Shown here: positions 1 through 12,007 of the stretch, one piece after another
Position numbering within the stretch: the stretch's first letter is position 1
How the letters are laid out: every line of letters starts with the position of its first letter
From: Ciona savignyi
Taxonomy: Eukaryota > Chordata > Ascidiacea > Phlebobranchia > Cionidae
Length of the DNA stretch: 64,000 nt
Assembly: GCA_000149265.1 (NCBI GenBank)
Contig: CH001993.1
Span: forward strand, 573,355-637,354
Direction of reading: 5' to 3'
Translations under genes and position numbers: made by a program
The notes under the pieces: model-generated
The model's database searches: none
What the model saw: the letters and a program-made list of their open reading frames with translations, nothing else
What the model was told of the DNA's origin: nothing

Positions 1-132
1 ATAGAGACCTCTGTAGAAATCTTTTTTAAAGTGAATTATCCCTAAATAATGGTACATAATGTATGGTTGGTAAAAAGCTGTTATCTATCCTTGAATAGTT
101 GCTTATTAATGAACTAATAGATCTCACGTCAC

Positions 133-1604
133 CTTGTCCTCGCTTTAATCTTATTCTTGCTGCTCTTCTTAATATTCGCTGCCATATCTCTGAGCAACAA
201 ACCATGGAGATTAAATGTTGATTACAGCTAACTGAGAACTATGCGTTGCAAAGTTACTCAATATCTTGCGATTAATAAAGCTTTTAAGTGATAAAACACA
301 ATTCCCTCGCACAACCATATAACATTTACTAAGTAAAGTCAACATAATTGGTTTCCCTCATATCTCTCTCATTCACTTTAGCCCCTTCCTCTATCCAAAT
401 TAGCCTTATTCTCCAAGCTCAAGTGACAAATACAACATCTAGGCTAGAGGTCCAGAAGACCTGGTGATCGTGAAGCAATCAACTTCCTTTCATCCGCAGT
501 TGCCATCCTCCTCCATAGTGACGGGTAGCGCTTGTACAATGACCCTCGGAACAATCGGAGATAATTCCCCACCTGTCAGTAACATTGGTAGATATTGATA
601 GTTTTTATTGAACGGTGATAAGTGATGGTACTATTAAAACTCAAAAACCACATTTTCTACTCTCAGGTTTCTTAAATTAATATGAACTAGGTTGTAGTTT
701 TAATTTTTGCTAAAACGTTAAATTGACAGCAAACTGCATGAATGTCTTGGAATCGAAGTATGCAACAAGTAGACGATTATGTTCTTGGGCAAGGCACCAA
801 GCACACATAGCATTGATGGGTTCTACTAAAACTGTAGAAGAAAATAAGCGTCTCAAACATATACAACACACTGCAAAAAGCATATCATATATTTTTATTG
901 ACCATAAATACATTATACAGTTTATAAAGGTTCAGTTTTTTGTAAATTGTTTTATAAGTAACCCTATCGAAAATGACAATTATACAGAAACTTTTCTATT
1001 GTTTTAGATTAACGGGCATTAATACACTGGATTTGGGCAATCCAACTTGCCAAAGGATAAACTGGACGGCAAGCGGTGGGCTTCGATCCCATAACCCTCC
1101 AAACAGTACGAATGAGCTACCTGGGTTTAGCTGATTTCGATTGAACCACATTGTGACATTAGGATAGGATATTCATCTGTATCCCCGTGAATGGCAAAAC
1201 CAAGGGGGTTATCACACGGGCAATCAGCAGATCACCTCGCGCCCATCGTCGGGTTACCAGAACTATTGCAGTGTGTTGTATATGATAGACACGTTCCTTT
1301 AATTTGGTAGAACCCATTAATCCGCTGGGTTCAGGCAATTTGCGTAAAGTGCCTTGCCCAAGGACACAACCGACTAGCTAGCGACCAGTTTCGCACCTGC
1401 AACCTTGCGATTGAAAGGCGTCGCACTTAACCGCTAGACCGACGGGCCGGACAACGGTATAAAAGGATGATTTAGCTCTTAAAATAAATAAAAATATCCC
1501 ACCTCTGATCCAATCATGTAATGTTCGCCATCCTCTTCAAGCTGAAACTTCGCTGGCTTTTGGCCGAATGTTCGCGGACAACTAGAGTCGTTCGATTTTG
1601 ACAT
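133..1604 (-). CDS. SMARCB1: SWI/SNF subunit SMARCB1 (SNF5/INI1), 5' exons only
   Basis: Core subunit of the BAF/SWI-SNF chromatin remodeller in the nucleus. Three coding exons are visible on the minus strand: 1503-1604 (ATG at 1602-1604), 461-572 and 133-187. Exon 1 contains [19 protein letters not shown] and exon 2 contains [20 protein letters not shown], both nearly identical to the conserved N-terminal winged-helix region of animal SMARCB1. Junctions are GT/AG and phases agree (0, then 1). Exon 3 has two in-phase-competing acceptors, CAG and CAGAG. The second gives a lysine-rich stretch ([11 protein letters not shown]) like the KKTKPNT linker of the human protein, so I chose it. The SNF5 repeats must lie left of the window. 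A SINE sits in intron 1. The identity is firm. The exon 2 donor (GTCTTC) is weak and exon 3 is less certain than exons 1 and 2. Confidence 0.9.
1161..1450 (-). mobile_element. tRNA-derived SINE, reverse orientation
   Basis: Near full-length copy in SMARCB1 intron 1. On this strand it runs from the head (CCGGCC side at 1450) to the ATCCT tail at 1161. The head carries tRNA-like A and B box sequence. The body carries the shared blocks GGCAAGGCACTTTACG and CGCGAGGTGATCTG found in all copies of this window. Confidence 0.85.
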
Positions 1605-1928
1605 ATTTTTCGAATTGAGTTTTGTTCCACCAGCTCAGTGACTTCAATACAAACACCAGCTTCTTGTATCAATACCAGTGGACGCTTAGGAAGCAGCCAC
1701 TTTAAAATGACGATTTCGACATGTAACACTGAAACTTAATTTAGTTGTAATATCCTCCTCTACGTTTGTTTTGAAGAAAATAAACGCGACTCGGATTTAA
1801 TGGTTTTTGAAGTGTGCGCAGTGGACCGGATAATAAAGATTGAACCATGTGGAATATTATCTCTATGGATCGTGTGTAAAATCGCGATAAGGTCTTCGAA
1901 TTGTTTGACCTTACACCAATGATAAGCA

Positions 1929-2218
1929 TAGGATAGAATATTTATGTTTATCCCCGTGAATGGGAAAACCAATTGGGTTAACACACGGCAATCGTCAGAT
2001 CACCTCGCGCCGACCGTCGGGTTGCCGGAGCTATTACAGTGTGTTGTGTATGATTCACACGTTTCTTTAATTTGGTAGAACACATTAAACCGCTGGGTTT
2101 AGGCAATGTCCATTAAGTGCCTTGCGCAAGGACACAACCGGCTGGCTAGCGGCCAGTTTCGAATCATTAACCCTTCGATTGAAATCCGACGCACTAAACC
2201 GCCAGACCAACCGGTTGG
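1929..2218 (-). mobile_element. tRNA-derived SINE, reverse orientation
   Basis: Copy in the region upstream of SMARCB1, tail at 1929 and head at 2218. It has more substitutions than the copy at 1161-1450, so it is probably older. Confidence 0.8.
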
Positions 2219-2588
2219 ATACAAGATGTGGTAGTATGTAATTAAAAGACTGTTAAATTCAGACTATGATTCAAAATGTTCTGGGTTTAAACTTTGTTTT
2301 CTATATGTTGTTTCTTAAAGAGATACCATGTTGTTACGAGCAGAAGCGTATTTGTTTGGGAGTTAGGCCTATTTGGAAAGGGATATTCATAATTCATCCT
2401 TTTTAATAAATTAACGAAATGGACGCTATCTCACAGGCAATCGTCAGATTACCTTGTGTCTACTGTCAAGTTTCGAGTTATTCGACGGTGCTTAATATGA
2501 TAAAGATTTTTTTTTTAGTTTCTGGTTAAACCACTAATCTAAAGCGTTCGGACAACCTATGTTATTAGGATTCTGTTTTACTCTAGGG

Positions 2589-3054
2589 CAGCGGTTCCCA
2601 AACTTTTTTGTTGGCGGCGCCTTTTGTTAACTTATTAAACCTTGCGGCTCCCTCAACTGCATGTATTGTATATCCAGACTATAGCATGCATTTGGATAAC
2701 CATTCAAACTGTTTAAAACTATTCACTAAACTACTAAAGTGACGAACAGTCAATTAATGCAAAGCAGTTATTTGACAAACCATTATTCGAAAACAATGCC
2801 ATGTTAGTGAGCAAATAGTGGCAGATAACACCGAACAATGGATTTTACAAGTAAAACGAATGCTGTATGCCAGTGTATGGGGTTGCACACCAGACTCAAA
2901 CATCTTCAATTAACGTTTTACTGGTGTAACACACATGTACTGTTTGTTTTGTGAAAAAACAATAAATGCAGCAACTTCCGCATGCTTTCGCGGCGCCCCT
3001 GGCAAAGTCTCGCGACTCCCCAGGGCGCCGCGGCGCCCAGTTTGGGAACCGCTG
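2589..3054. mobile_element. Non-autonomous hAT-like element, 466 bp
   Basis: Terminal inverted repeats CAGCGGTTCCCAAACT at 2589 and its complement ending at 3054 are flanked by a perfect 8-bp duplication CTCTAGGG (2581-2588 and 3055-3062). The 8-bp site and the CAG...TTCTCAAA-like end are typical of hAT (Charlie-like) elements, and the TSD fits the nnnTAnnn pattern of the Buster branch. No transposase is encoded, so it is a MITE moved in trans. Confidence 0.88.
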
Positions 3055-3062
3055 CTCTAGGG

Positions 3063-4573
3063 ATTTTCCGCAGCACTATAGTATTTTTAGACGCTTTTTT
3101 TCAACTAAGCATTTCTGGCCATAGTTCTATTTTACATCGATTCTATTTTAAAATTTGCTCAAACGAACTACTCAGCTGGGGATTCCTTCCTCCTAAATTT
3201 CCAAAGGGAAATCCAAGAACAATCCTCAAAAGTTTGCAAGATCTGTGATCTAGCAAACCAAGCTTCATGCTCAGAAGGAAACCCTACAACTCATCATCGT
3301 AGTTGAGGATTCGTCATATTTTGATGACGTTTTCAAGATGCACACTATAGAAATGATCCCTAAAAGTATGATCTTAATTTGTAAACTGGTTGGAATACAT
3401 GACGAAAGATTCAAAATAAATCTCCCGTTTGTGGCACCGCGAAATTATTTTCGCTTTCACATTAAATGGAAAAAATACGAAACACGTATATATTTATAGA
3501 TATGGGGTATTCATTTTTTGTTGGAATAAGCCTACCACTAAATATACCTCTATAATATGTTGCTTACATAATAGCTTACTCCTATAAAAGTTTGACTTAA
3601 ATATTTCATTTCTTCGGTTTGCGACGTAATTATGGGGTTTTCCAATGCCTATAAATTTGTTCGTATTGAAATTCTCTATCTATTTACGCCGGCATTGAGT
3701 GACCAGCTGTTTAAAACACGTGGGAAATTTCAATTTTAATTGTAGTTATGTTTTTCTGATTCAGGGTGTGAATCTTTAGTTTTCTTCGGAATTAAAGTTA
3801 ATATTCCTTTAGAATACGAAGATATCGGCGATAAAGCCAAAAATGATAAAAATTTGATCTTATTTTTGCATTTTTTCGCTAGCATCTAGCGGGAATTCCC
3901 TTGTCTTTTTTTGTAAAATTAAATGGCCGTTGCAAACTACCGACGTGCTAGTTAGAATTCCTAAACGTTTTAAACTGATTTAATTGCTCGTTCTACCTAA
4001 TGACCTGGCGACCTGACAGAAAAAAAAGTAAAAAAAGGGAGAGTGAAAATCCCTTTCGATTTGAATGGAGCCAATAATTATCCATATAAACACACACTGC
4101 AATAGACCCGGAAAACGCAAAATATACTTAAAGGACATGTTCAGTAATTTTGATTAACCCGACACTGGTCACGAGGTAGTTTTACATCAGAAAAGGGGAA
4201 ACCCCTTTGTATCAGCCTTTTTTTCGTTTTGTGTTTATCATTCCACGAAGTAATGTGGAAGTGGAGGAGATAGAAGTTTGCAGCTGTATTATTCGCAATA
4301 TAGACCGACAGGGATTCGCTTTAACAATAGATGTGGGTGTTTTTCACCTAAATAGTGTGATCAGCAAACCAATTTTTAACCTGGTGTCAAAAACTCTGAA
4401 ATGTCAAATAATGATCAAAGCCGCTGAGATTGAGTCTGGTGAAGGATTTGTGCATGAGCATATAATGATAGAATCTTATACTGCATATGGGCTACTATAA
4501 TGCAGTGGAACTTTTCTATGTATTGCACATGCTTTAATTTTTATTGTGGCGGTAATATTAAAATAGGTAGTGC
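3063..4573. other. Intergenic stretch, no gene seen
   Basis: AT-rich DNA between SMARCB1 and the LysM gene. A 97-codon open stretch at 4207-4500 (+) begins at TTG and contains an acidic run, but it has no recognisable domain and no convincing splice or start context. I do not call it a gene. Confidence 0.5.
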
Positions 4574-4581
4574 CGGATTTA

Positions 4582-4820
4582 CGGTACCTCTAAATACTAC
4601 AGGACCGCTTAGAGCGCTTAAATCGCTTGGATCCCTTGGACCGCTTGGATCGCTTACTATACTTCGTAATTACAAAAAGCCACGATAATATTGTTAGGGT
4701 TGGGGTTAAAGTTAGTTCTGGGGTTGAGATTAGTGTTTAGGACTGGGTTAGAATTACTTTCCATAGCAATCTAAGTGATCCAAGCGATCCAAGCGGTCCT
4801 GTAGTATTTAGAGGCACCCC
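4582..4820. mobile_element. Foldback element, 239 bp
   Basis: Inverted ends share CCTCTAAATACTACAGGACC, followed on each arm by imperfect 9-bp iterations of GATCGCTTG. The flanks carry an 8-bp direct repeat CGGATTTA (4574-4581 and 4821-4828), consistent with target-site duplication. The core at about 4695-4750 is a degenerate TTAGGG-like sequence (TTAGGGTTGGGGTTAAAG). A second copy lies at 31673-31883. The superfamily is not clear; 8-bp TSDs occur in hAT, Merlin and P elements. Confidence 0.75.
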
Positions 4821-4999
4821 CGGATTTATGCCTTCCTGGGGACGAGTATGAATTTCAACTGTATTAAATTATAACGTAGTACAATAGGCGATTTTCAATA
4901 AAACAACAAGTTTACATAGCCTAAGACTGGAGCAGTAATATTCTTTTCAATTTTTTTAAGGATAAACACGAATTTATTAACACAAATTTAGGTATTGTG

Positions 5000-5512
5000 A
5001 TGTGTACAGTTATGAGTGAATGGCAATCCATTGTTACAACAGGCAAGCCGGCCACTTCCTATGGAACCTGTGTTCGGTCAATAAACAAACCGATGTGTCA
5101 ATATTCAAAGCACGTTTTGTCTCCCTCCGATACTTTACAAGGAATTGCGCTGAAGTATGGTACAACCACCGAAGAGATTCGTCGGATAAATAAACTTTAC
5201 AGCACCGATTCAATTTTCATTCGGAATTATTTACAAGTCCCGTTTGTTGATTCTGCGGAAATCCCTGTGCGTGATGAAACGGAAAAGTCGCAAAACACAT
5301 CTGTCGAGTCTAATGACGCAAAGCGCTTTTTAGAAAGTCTCGACACGAAAATATTAGCGCGGAAACAGGCAGTCAAAGACTTCAAAGTAAGCGAAGAATC
5401 ACGTTCTTACAATAATGGTATTGCCGCAAGAGAAGAAGACTTTAAAAGCAATCCGAAAACACTGTTTTCCCATAATTCAAGTTCGAACCCTGACAATTTA
5501 TTTCAGCTGTGA
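5000..5512 (+). CDS. LysM domain protein, LYSMD1/2 type
   Basis: Intronless 170-codon gene. Residues about 35-82 form one LysM domain, with DTLQGIALKYG followed by IRRINKL and IFIRNYLQVP, the pattern of metazoan LYSMD1/LYSMD2. The downstream block AKRFLESLDTKILARKQAVKDF matches the conserved C-terminal helix of the same family. There is no signal peptide or membrane segment, so it is probably cytosolic or nuclear like LYSMD1/2; family function is poorly known. The first ATG is at 5000. The in-frame ATG at 5012 (MSEW) is an equally likely start. Length is slightly shorter than human LYSMD2 (215 aa), mostly in the linker and N-terminus. The paralogue cannot be decided from the sequence. Confidence 0.88.
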   Translation: MCTVMSEWQSIVTTGKPATSYGTCVRSINKPMCQYSKHVLSPSDTLQGIALKYGTTTEEIRRINKLYSTDSIFIRNYLQVPFVDSAEIPVRDETEKSQNTSVESNDAKRFLESLDTKILARKQAVKDFKVSEESRSYNNGIAAREEDFKSNPKTLFSHNSSSNPDNLFQL

Positions 5513-6126
5513 CACCATGTGGTGATCCAATATTACTCTGCCACTGTGTGTGTGTAATCTTATGTTTTACTTGGTCAAACTTAGAAACTTTTATATCCAA
5601 CGCTTAAAGTTAGAGAATGTCTTTTGTGCTGGTGTTGTGTTGTGTCTAATATATTTGCGTGACATCACGAGCATGCAAATCTTGTTTTATGGTTAAGTAT
5701 GCACTTAACTTTATTATCTCTTGCATATTTGCACACAACTGACAAGTTAGAGTTGGTTATATATATATTCAAGCATAATATGAAGTTGTATGATGGTCTA
5801 ACTTGGTGATAGAGACATTTTGGAAAGTACCGGTACTTTTTTCATTTTTAATCATTTTCCAAAATGTCTATTTCATTAAGATCAAAATTATTACTTTGGC
5901 TTTATGTTTTTACAAAGGTTAAGTTATATTGTTTCTTTTATTTTTCAATGCAATTATGCCCTCATTGATTACTCTGGTGAGTGGTGAGTCTAATTTTAAG
6001 TTTTACTGTCTTTTCACTTGTGTACTACTGTTTAAAAAAACATCCGCACTCATATTATTATATCATGTACTGTATGTGGATCTGTTTCTACATGTTTTTC
6101 TGTTTAGGAATTGGAAGTAGGTTTCA
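5513..6126. other. 3' region of the LysM gene and MRPL10 promoter region
   Basis: AT-rich spacer between two genes on the same strand. It should hold the 3' UTR of the LysM gene and the 5' UTR and promoter of MRPL10. I see no canonical AATAAA soon after the stop and no coding exon. Confidence 0.5.
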
Positions 6127-9100
6127 ATGAATTACTTGCCTTCAAGATCTGCAGCTTTTGTTTGCTTAAGAACTTTCCAATTTCAAGGTAGGAATTTCAC
6201 ATCTTGTTTTGTATTTACTGTGTCCCACCAGTTGATAAGGGGTAACCCAAAAGATTGTCAGCTAAAAGGTTGTTGGATCATTGCTTGTGTCCGAAGGCAA
6301 GAAACTTAGCAGTTGTCTAAAGTCTGAACACAGTGGTTTAATATTTGGTTTAAAAGCTGCATCGTCATTTAACACCCTGCAGTATGTGCTTGTAGTTATG
6401 TGATACAAGTGTTGAGGGCTGAGAACTTCCCTGTGGTTTTCTTTCTCAGTAATACATCAGTGTCCCATTCAATTCCAGATATACTGGGAATATTTATTTC
6501 ACAAGAGTATGCATTAATATAAGATACAAGTAGAAGTTTCAACAACTTTTTGTTTCATCAAATGGTTATTGAATCTTCAGCTATCAAATCACCTATTTCA
6601 AACCCATTTGTTCATGCTAAAACAAACTATATACATAAACAATGTGCACAGTATAAATGTATCTTACAAATGATGGTGGTTGACAGTCTTGACACTGTCT
6701 GATATTTAATATAACGTTTGCTATTATATCTTCATCTGCCATTCTTGTCCTTAATTCTTATAAATGAATAATAAAAAATCCCCTGCCTTCAACCACCCAG
6801 AGGTTAGTCTGACAGTTTGGTGCGTCGCCTTTCAATCGAAAGTTGCAGGTGCGATATTGGTCGCTATCTAGTCGGTTGTGTCCTTGGGCAAGGCACTTTA
6901 CGGACATTGTCAAACCCAGCGAATAATTAGGTTTCACCAAATTGAAGGAACGTCTGAATCATATACAACACACTGCAATAGCTCCGGTAACCCGACGGTG
7001 GGCGCGAGGTGATCTGACGATTGTCTGTGTGTTAACCCCCTTGGTTTTCTCATTTATGGGGATAAACATGAATATCCTATTCCAATGACCTGAGGACCAA
7101 CGTAATATTTTAATAATAATGACCTCACCACCAGGAACATGCGTGACGATACCAAGTCGAAGTCGATACTTCTGGGAAGGAAGACCGGAATGTCGGGAGC
7201 GGAAGATGTTGATGCAGATCACGCTTCCTCGGCTCCAAGCAGCTCCGGACAGAACCAGATTTGTGGAGGAGGAAACAGAAGAGAAGGTAATGGGATTCGC
7301 ACTCGGTTTTTGGACTTTTATTACAATGTTACTATTTAGAATTATTATTGGGGCTTGGTGTCATTTGACTGATTGGACAATTTGTACTTAGTTGACCACT
7401 ATACAATCAAAAAATGGAATTTAATAGATTTGTACCGGTATACCAAACAAAATGGCAATTTATTGTCAAAAGTTATGCAAACTTGGTTATTCTACTCTGC
7501 AATTGAAAAGATTTAGAATATTTGACATTAAGGTTTAGTATCATTTTTAACTTCCAGGCTTAACTGTTCTCAAAATCGAGAAATATGCACAGATCTAATT
7601 ATCATCACTTGTACAACAGTCTATTCTTACATTATATACCGACGCCCGACGGTATAAAATTTCATTTACAAGGAAAAAAATATTTCAGTTATACGGTCTC
7701 GATGTGCTGCTGCATAGAGAATTGCAGACAATATTCAATGAAAGCGAGATGGTGGTGGCATGCTTATACACGGAGATGCCAAGCGATTATTTCTATGAAG
7801 TCCGGTACGAGTTGCAACAACATGAGATGAATATGGAGGTGATGATGTGTTTAATCTTCTTCAGGGCTTTATATCGTTTGGTTTTGATTAAATTTTGGAT
7901 CGCTTAATATTTTTCTTTCGCCTAGGTTTGGTGGCCATGTACGCTATATTTATTAAATTATATCTTTTCTTTTTATTAATGACGTATTTTAACGACTGTT
8001 CGTTTTGCCGTCTTTTCCCTTTACTGTGTCATGATTATACTGTTTTTCATTTTAAAAAACTGGGGCAAAAAATTAATAAACTAAACTAATATTTTTAAAT
8101 ACAATTTCTCCCGAAAAATCCAAAATAAGGCAACATTACAGTATGTTTTGTGTTAGTTATAAAATCAGTTTAAAAGTTTCAGGAATGGTAATTAACATGA
8201 AAAAATATGGATGATTTAAAATTTAAAGTATCCCTACAGGGGGAATACCCTACAATTAACCCCACCACCTAAAAAAAAGCAAATTTCATGGAATCCTAAA
8301 ATACTTAAATGGCTAATCTGGTTTAACCGTATATTTAATGCGCCGAAAAGTACAGAAGTATATGGCCGATTTTGATCAGCGAGATGGCACTGGAGAGCTG
8401 AATTATTTCTGCGTTTACCAATATAAATCGATTTATTGGTTTGCATTTGATATTTTTTTAGTTATTTAAGTTTTTAAAAATGTATAGATATATAGCCTAA
8501 AAACAGGCGGCAGTTTAAGGGTTTAGGTTGTAGGAACCTGTTACATAAGTTTCTGCTTGCAATAACAATAGTGCATGGCAAAAGTCCTACACAATATTCA
8601 AAATATACCCATATACCATGTGTAGTTAGCTGCATCAGGCATTCATCACAGGAAATGTGATTTTAAAAATAGTGGTGATTAACAAGTGAATGGAAATCTA
8701 TAGTCTAAGAAGCGTTTATTGCCCAATAACAGTACTGATTTTTATCACCCTGTAATAAATACATCCAAAGATGTTATATATTTGTTCTATGAGACTGATT
8801 AACCATTCCACTTTTAAGCCTTAAAGATGAGAATGGTGTTTAACACAATGAGTCTTGTGATGTATTGCTTTCCCTTTGTCCTTATCCACTAGCCTATACA
8901 TTTATCTGGCATAATAATTGCAATATCAGCAAAATTGTTAAAAGAATATTATGCATCGTCGAAATGTCTGAAACAAGTGTATTAATGGCTTTTAATTAAA
9001 CAGAAAAAAATGTATAGGTCATATACATTACACCACAAAAGCTCAGGTGTTGTGAGCGAGGTGATCTGACAATTGACTGAGTTACCATTTAGCAGGTTAA

Positions 9101-10321
9101 ACATGAATATCTGATGGTAACCTAACCCTGTATGTGTTGCATACATAAGGTCAAAACAGCCATAATTTATTTCAACTTTTATAAAAAAATATGTTTTCCC
9201 AGAAATACCCGGAACATATATACGACTTCACTTTAAAAGGAACGCCATTCGAAAATATGTTGGAATTATTTCGTGGGGAAACAACCGTTGTATTCGGGAA
9301 AGCAAATCTCAAAGAAATGCTCCTCGCGCTCGGCAAGAATAAACATCTGTTACCTCTCGGTGAGCATTTTATGAGTCAGTGATACACCACTAGTACACCA
9401 CTTTTATCATTAGTGGTGTACACCACTAGTACACCACTTTTGTCATTAGTGGTGCACCACTTTTGTTGGTTGGTCGGTTAGCTGATTTATACTGCATAGG
9501 GATGTCAGCTGAAAGGTTGGGGGATCAAAACCAACCTCTAACTAGTCGTTTGCATCTTTGTACAAGATGTTTTGGCGAGCGTCACATGAACCCACTTGAT
9601 CTATGGGTTGATCAAAATTGATATCTTAATTATATACCATACAGCCATAGCTTCGGTATCCCGACGGTAGTCAAGAGGTTATCTATTGCTGTTATAATAA
9701 ACTGAAATATTACCCGACTGGTTAGCCTGGCGGTTTAGTGCGACGCCTTTCAACTGAAAGGTTGCTGTATCGAAACTAGTCACTAGCTAGTCGGTTGTGT
9801 CCTTGGGCAAGGCACTTTACGAACATTGCATGATCCCAGCCGATTAATGGGTTCTACCAAATTGAAGGAACGTGTCTATCATACACAACACACTGCAAGA
9901 GTAACCCGACAGCTAGGCGCGAGGTGATCTGACGATTGCCCATGTGTTAACCCCCTTGGTTTTTCCATTCACGGGTATAAACATGAATATCCTATCCTAA
10001 CCTATATAATATTATTAGTGTGTTAGGGGTGTATGTTACGCGTGTATAAAGTAGAATATTTGTACCATTCTATCTACATATATGCGATTGTGCTAACAGT
10101 TGATATTCTTTACAGGAGGGTTGGTACAAGGCAGGTGTATGTCAATTCAAGAATTGATCAAGTTTTCCAAGCTCGACATTGACCAATGTAGATCGGAGTT
10201 TTCCCAGTTACTTTCCACCGCAGTTGGCTCCACCAGAACATTGTTACAAGGCCCATCATCTCATTTGTCCAATTCCTTATCCCAGCGTCATGAACAATTA
10301 TCCACCTCATTAGAAACCTAG
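6127..10321 (+). CDS. MRPL10: Mitochondrial large ribosomal subunit protein uL10m (MRPL10)
   Basis: Five exons: 6127-6187, 7135-7286, 7689-7838, 9203-9359 and 10116-10321. They join with matching phases (1, 0, 0, 1) into 241 codons plus stop; human MRPL10 has 261 aa. Exon 1 encodes MNYLPSRSAAFVCLRTFQFQ, basic and hydroxylated without acids, as expected of a mitochondrial targeting peptide. Exon 3 (LLHRELQTIFNESEMVVAC) and exon 4 (GETTVVFGKANLKEML), with the LLPLGG junction into exon 5, align with the L10 core of MRPL10. The protein would sit at the base of the L7/L12 stalk of the mitoribosome. SINEs lie in introns 1 and 4. The exon 1 assignment rests on phase and targeting-peptide character rather than homology, so it is slightly less sure. 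Confidence 0.92.
6800..7084 (+). mobile_element. tRNA-derived SINE
   Basis: Copy in MRPL10 intron 1, in sense orientation. Its ATCCT tail ends about 50 bp before the exon 2 acceptor at 7134. Confidence 0.85.
9382..9465. repeat. Short tandem and palindromic repeat in MRPL10 intron 4
   Basis: Two copies of a unit of about 40 bp built from ACACCACTAGTACACCAC and the partial complement ATTAGTGGTG, so each unit can fold back on itself. It begins 22 bp after the exon 4 donor. Confidence 0.8.
9713..10003 (+). mobile_element. tRNA-derived SINE
   Basis: Full-length copy in MRPL10 intron 4, sense orientation, with head CCCGACTGG and tail ATCCTATCC. Shorter SINE fragments lie just upstream at about 9048-9115 and 9640-9690. 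Confidence 0.85.
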
Positions 10322-10357
10322 TTCGAACATCATTTTGTCCTTTGCTGCTGTATGAGT

Positions 10358-10363
10358 AATAAA
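10358..10363 (+). promoter_or_regulatory. Likely MRPL10 poly(A) signal
   Basis: Canonical AATAAA 37 bp after the MRPL10 stop codon, implying a very short 3' UTR. Confidence 0.65.
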
Positions 10364-10931
10364 ACGTGCTTTTTAGGAAATAGTTATGGATGAGCATTGA
10401 TTGGACTAAAATATCCAGCATTTTATTTTATTATATTCTACGCACTGTAAAAAATCTGAAATAGTTTACGGCAACTGGACCTAGGCATGACATGTCTGAT
10501 GATAATGTCGGATAAATTCTTTAATGTGGACTTCCCACTCTTTAGGATAGAAATTATGCATAAATGGAAGGACATTAATATGCATACATCCACTTTCGAA
10601 GATTTTTAATACTTAAAGACTTTGTTCGTGAGGAATTTTCTTAAATTGTCGACTTGTATATATACATTGCTTCTTCCAAGCATTGTACTTGGCCACATTA
10701 CATAACATCTCCAACTGCTACACTAAACTGACTTTGCGTGAACCCACTCAATGTTATAGGTTGATTAGAAATTAGAGTTATCTGTAGTAGATCCAGAGCC
10801 ATCAGAAAGGAAAGGTTGTTGGTTTAAAACCAGCAAAAAGGTTGTTCGTTTGATACCAGCATAGAATATGTTAAAACCATCCATCAGCTACTCAACTTCG
10901 GTCATTGGGTAAAACCAAAAGACATCCCTTG
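10364..10931. other. Intergenic, nothing recognised
   Basis: AT-rich sequence downstream of MRPL10. I see no exon-like stretch and only faint traces of decayed SINE. Confidence 0.5.
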
Positions 10932-11516
10932 TAATTTAACGAGTTGAACTAGAACAGTAAAAATGTCTCAACTATATAAAACACACAATTTCTCTGGTAA
11001 CTTAACGGTAGCACGAGGTATTTTGTCGATAATGATACCATGTTTTCCCATTAAAACAATTGAATTTCATATCTCTATATTTCTGATGCCTGGTAAAACA
11101 CCACCTAAGGACTCACCAATCAATTTTCAACAGCATAAATTAGTTTTAGAGACCAAACATACTCCATTTGGCACAAAATACACGTTAGTATGATTTTTTT
11201 TATTATTTTCAATTCAAATCATAATGTTGAAGTCATTTTTACAAATTTGTAGTTTACTTTCAGTTTTCGACTTGAACTTACAACATACGAATGTTCTATC
11301 AGAAATCCAAAACATGCCACACTATAAACAAGCACAAGTTAGTATTTATGTGACAAATTAAAGTGTGTGAAATATATTAAAGTGAAAAATATGTATATAT
11401 TGAGGAAAATATGTAAATTGAGGGAATATATTAACACTAAACCATTTATTGAGAAAAATATATAACACTTAACCATTAATAAACAACCTAGTTGAAGATC
11501 GGGGTGTCATGATTAT
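10932..11516. repeat. First copy of a 585-bp duplicated segment at an assembly gap
   Basis: It appears identical to 13818-14402 and ends six bases before the N run. The match includes a decayed SINE and an AT-rich tail. Its position at a contig end suggests an assembly artefact rather than a real duplication. Confidence 0.9.
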
Positions 11517-11522
11517 AAATCC

Positions 11523-11622
11523 NNNNNNNNNNNNNNNNNNNNNNNNNNNNNNNNNNNNNNNNNNNNNNNNNNNNNNNNNNNNNNNNNNNNNNNNNNNNNN
11601 NNNNNNNNNNNNNNNNNNNNNN
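11523..11622. other. Assembly gap, 100 N
   Basis: Exactly 100 N, the usual placeholder for a gap of unknown size. Confidence 1.
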
Positions 11623-11866
11623 CGATATAAGAGTTTATTAAATACATGGAACAATAATTAAATCAACATTTGAACAATATAAGCGTTTATTAAATATATG
11701 GAACAATAATTAAATTAACATTTGAACAATATAAGAGTTTATTGAATATATGGAACAATAATAAAATCAACATTTGAACAACATAACCGTTTATTGAATA
11801 CATGGAACAATAATTAAATCAATACTTGAACAATATAAGCGTTTATTCATGGAACAATAATTAAAT
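11623..11866. repeat. Tandem repeat, unit about 54 bp
   Basis: About 4.5 imperfect copies of a unit containing AACAATATAAGCGTTTATT and ATGGAACAATAATTAAATC. The array begins at the gap edge, so its true length is unknown. Confidence 0.85.
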
Positions 11867-12007
11867 CAGCTCATGCATTTAATAATTTTTAACATTCTAA
11901 TGTAAAATATATCACCAACATAAACGTGTGGCATCTATGCTTTATAGCTTTTTACAGAAGTATCGACAATGTTAGGATATTATATTATTTCTATTGTTCT
12001 TTCTGGA

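Noticed and set aside
4207..4500. 97-codon frame with acidic and hydrophobic parts
   Set aside because: Starts at TTG, no domain, no flanking splice sites that link it to a neighbour.
7139..7339. Frame beginning MRDDTKSKS
   Set aside because: Alternate frame of MRPL10 exon 2; it does not join neighbouring exons in phase.
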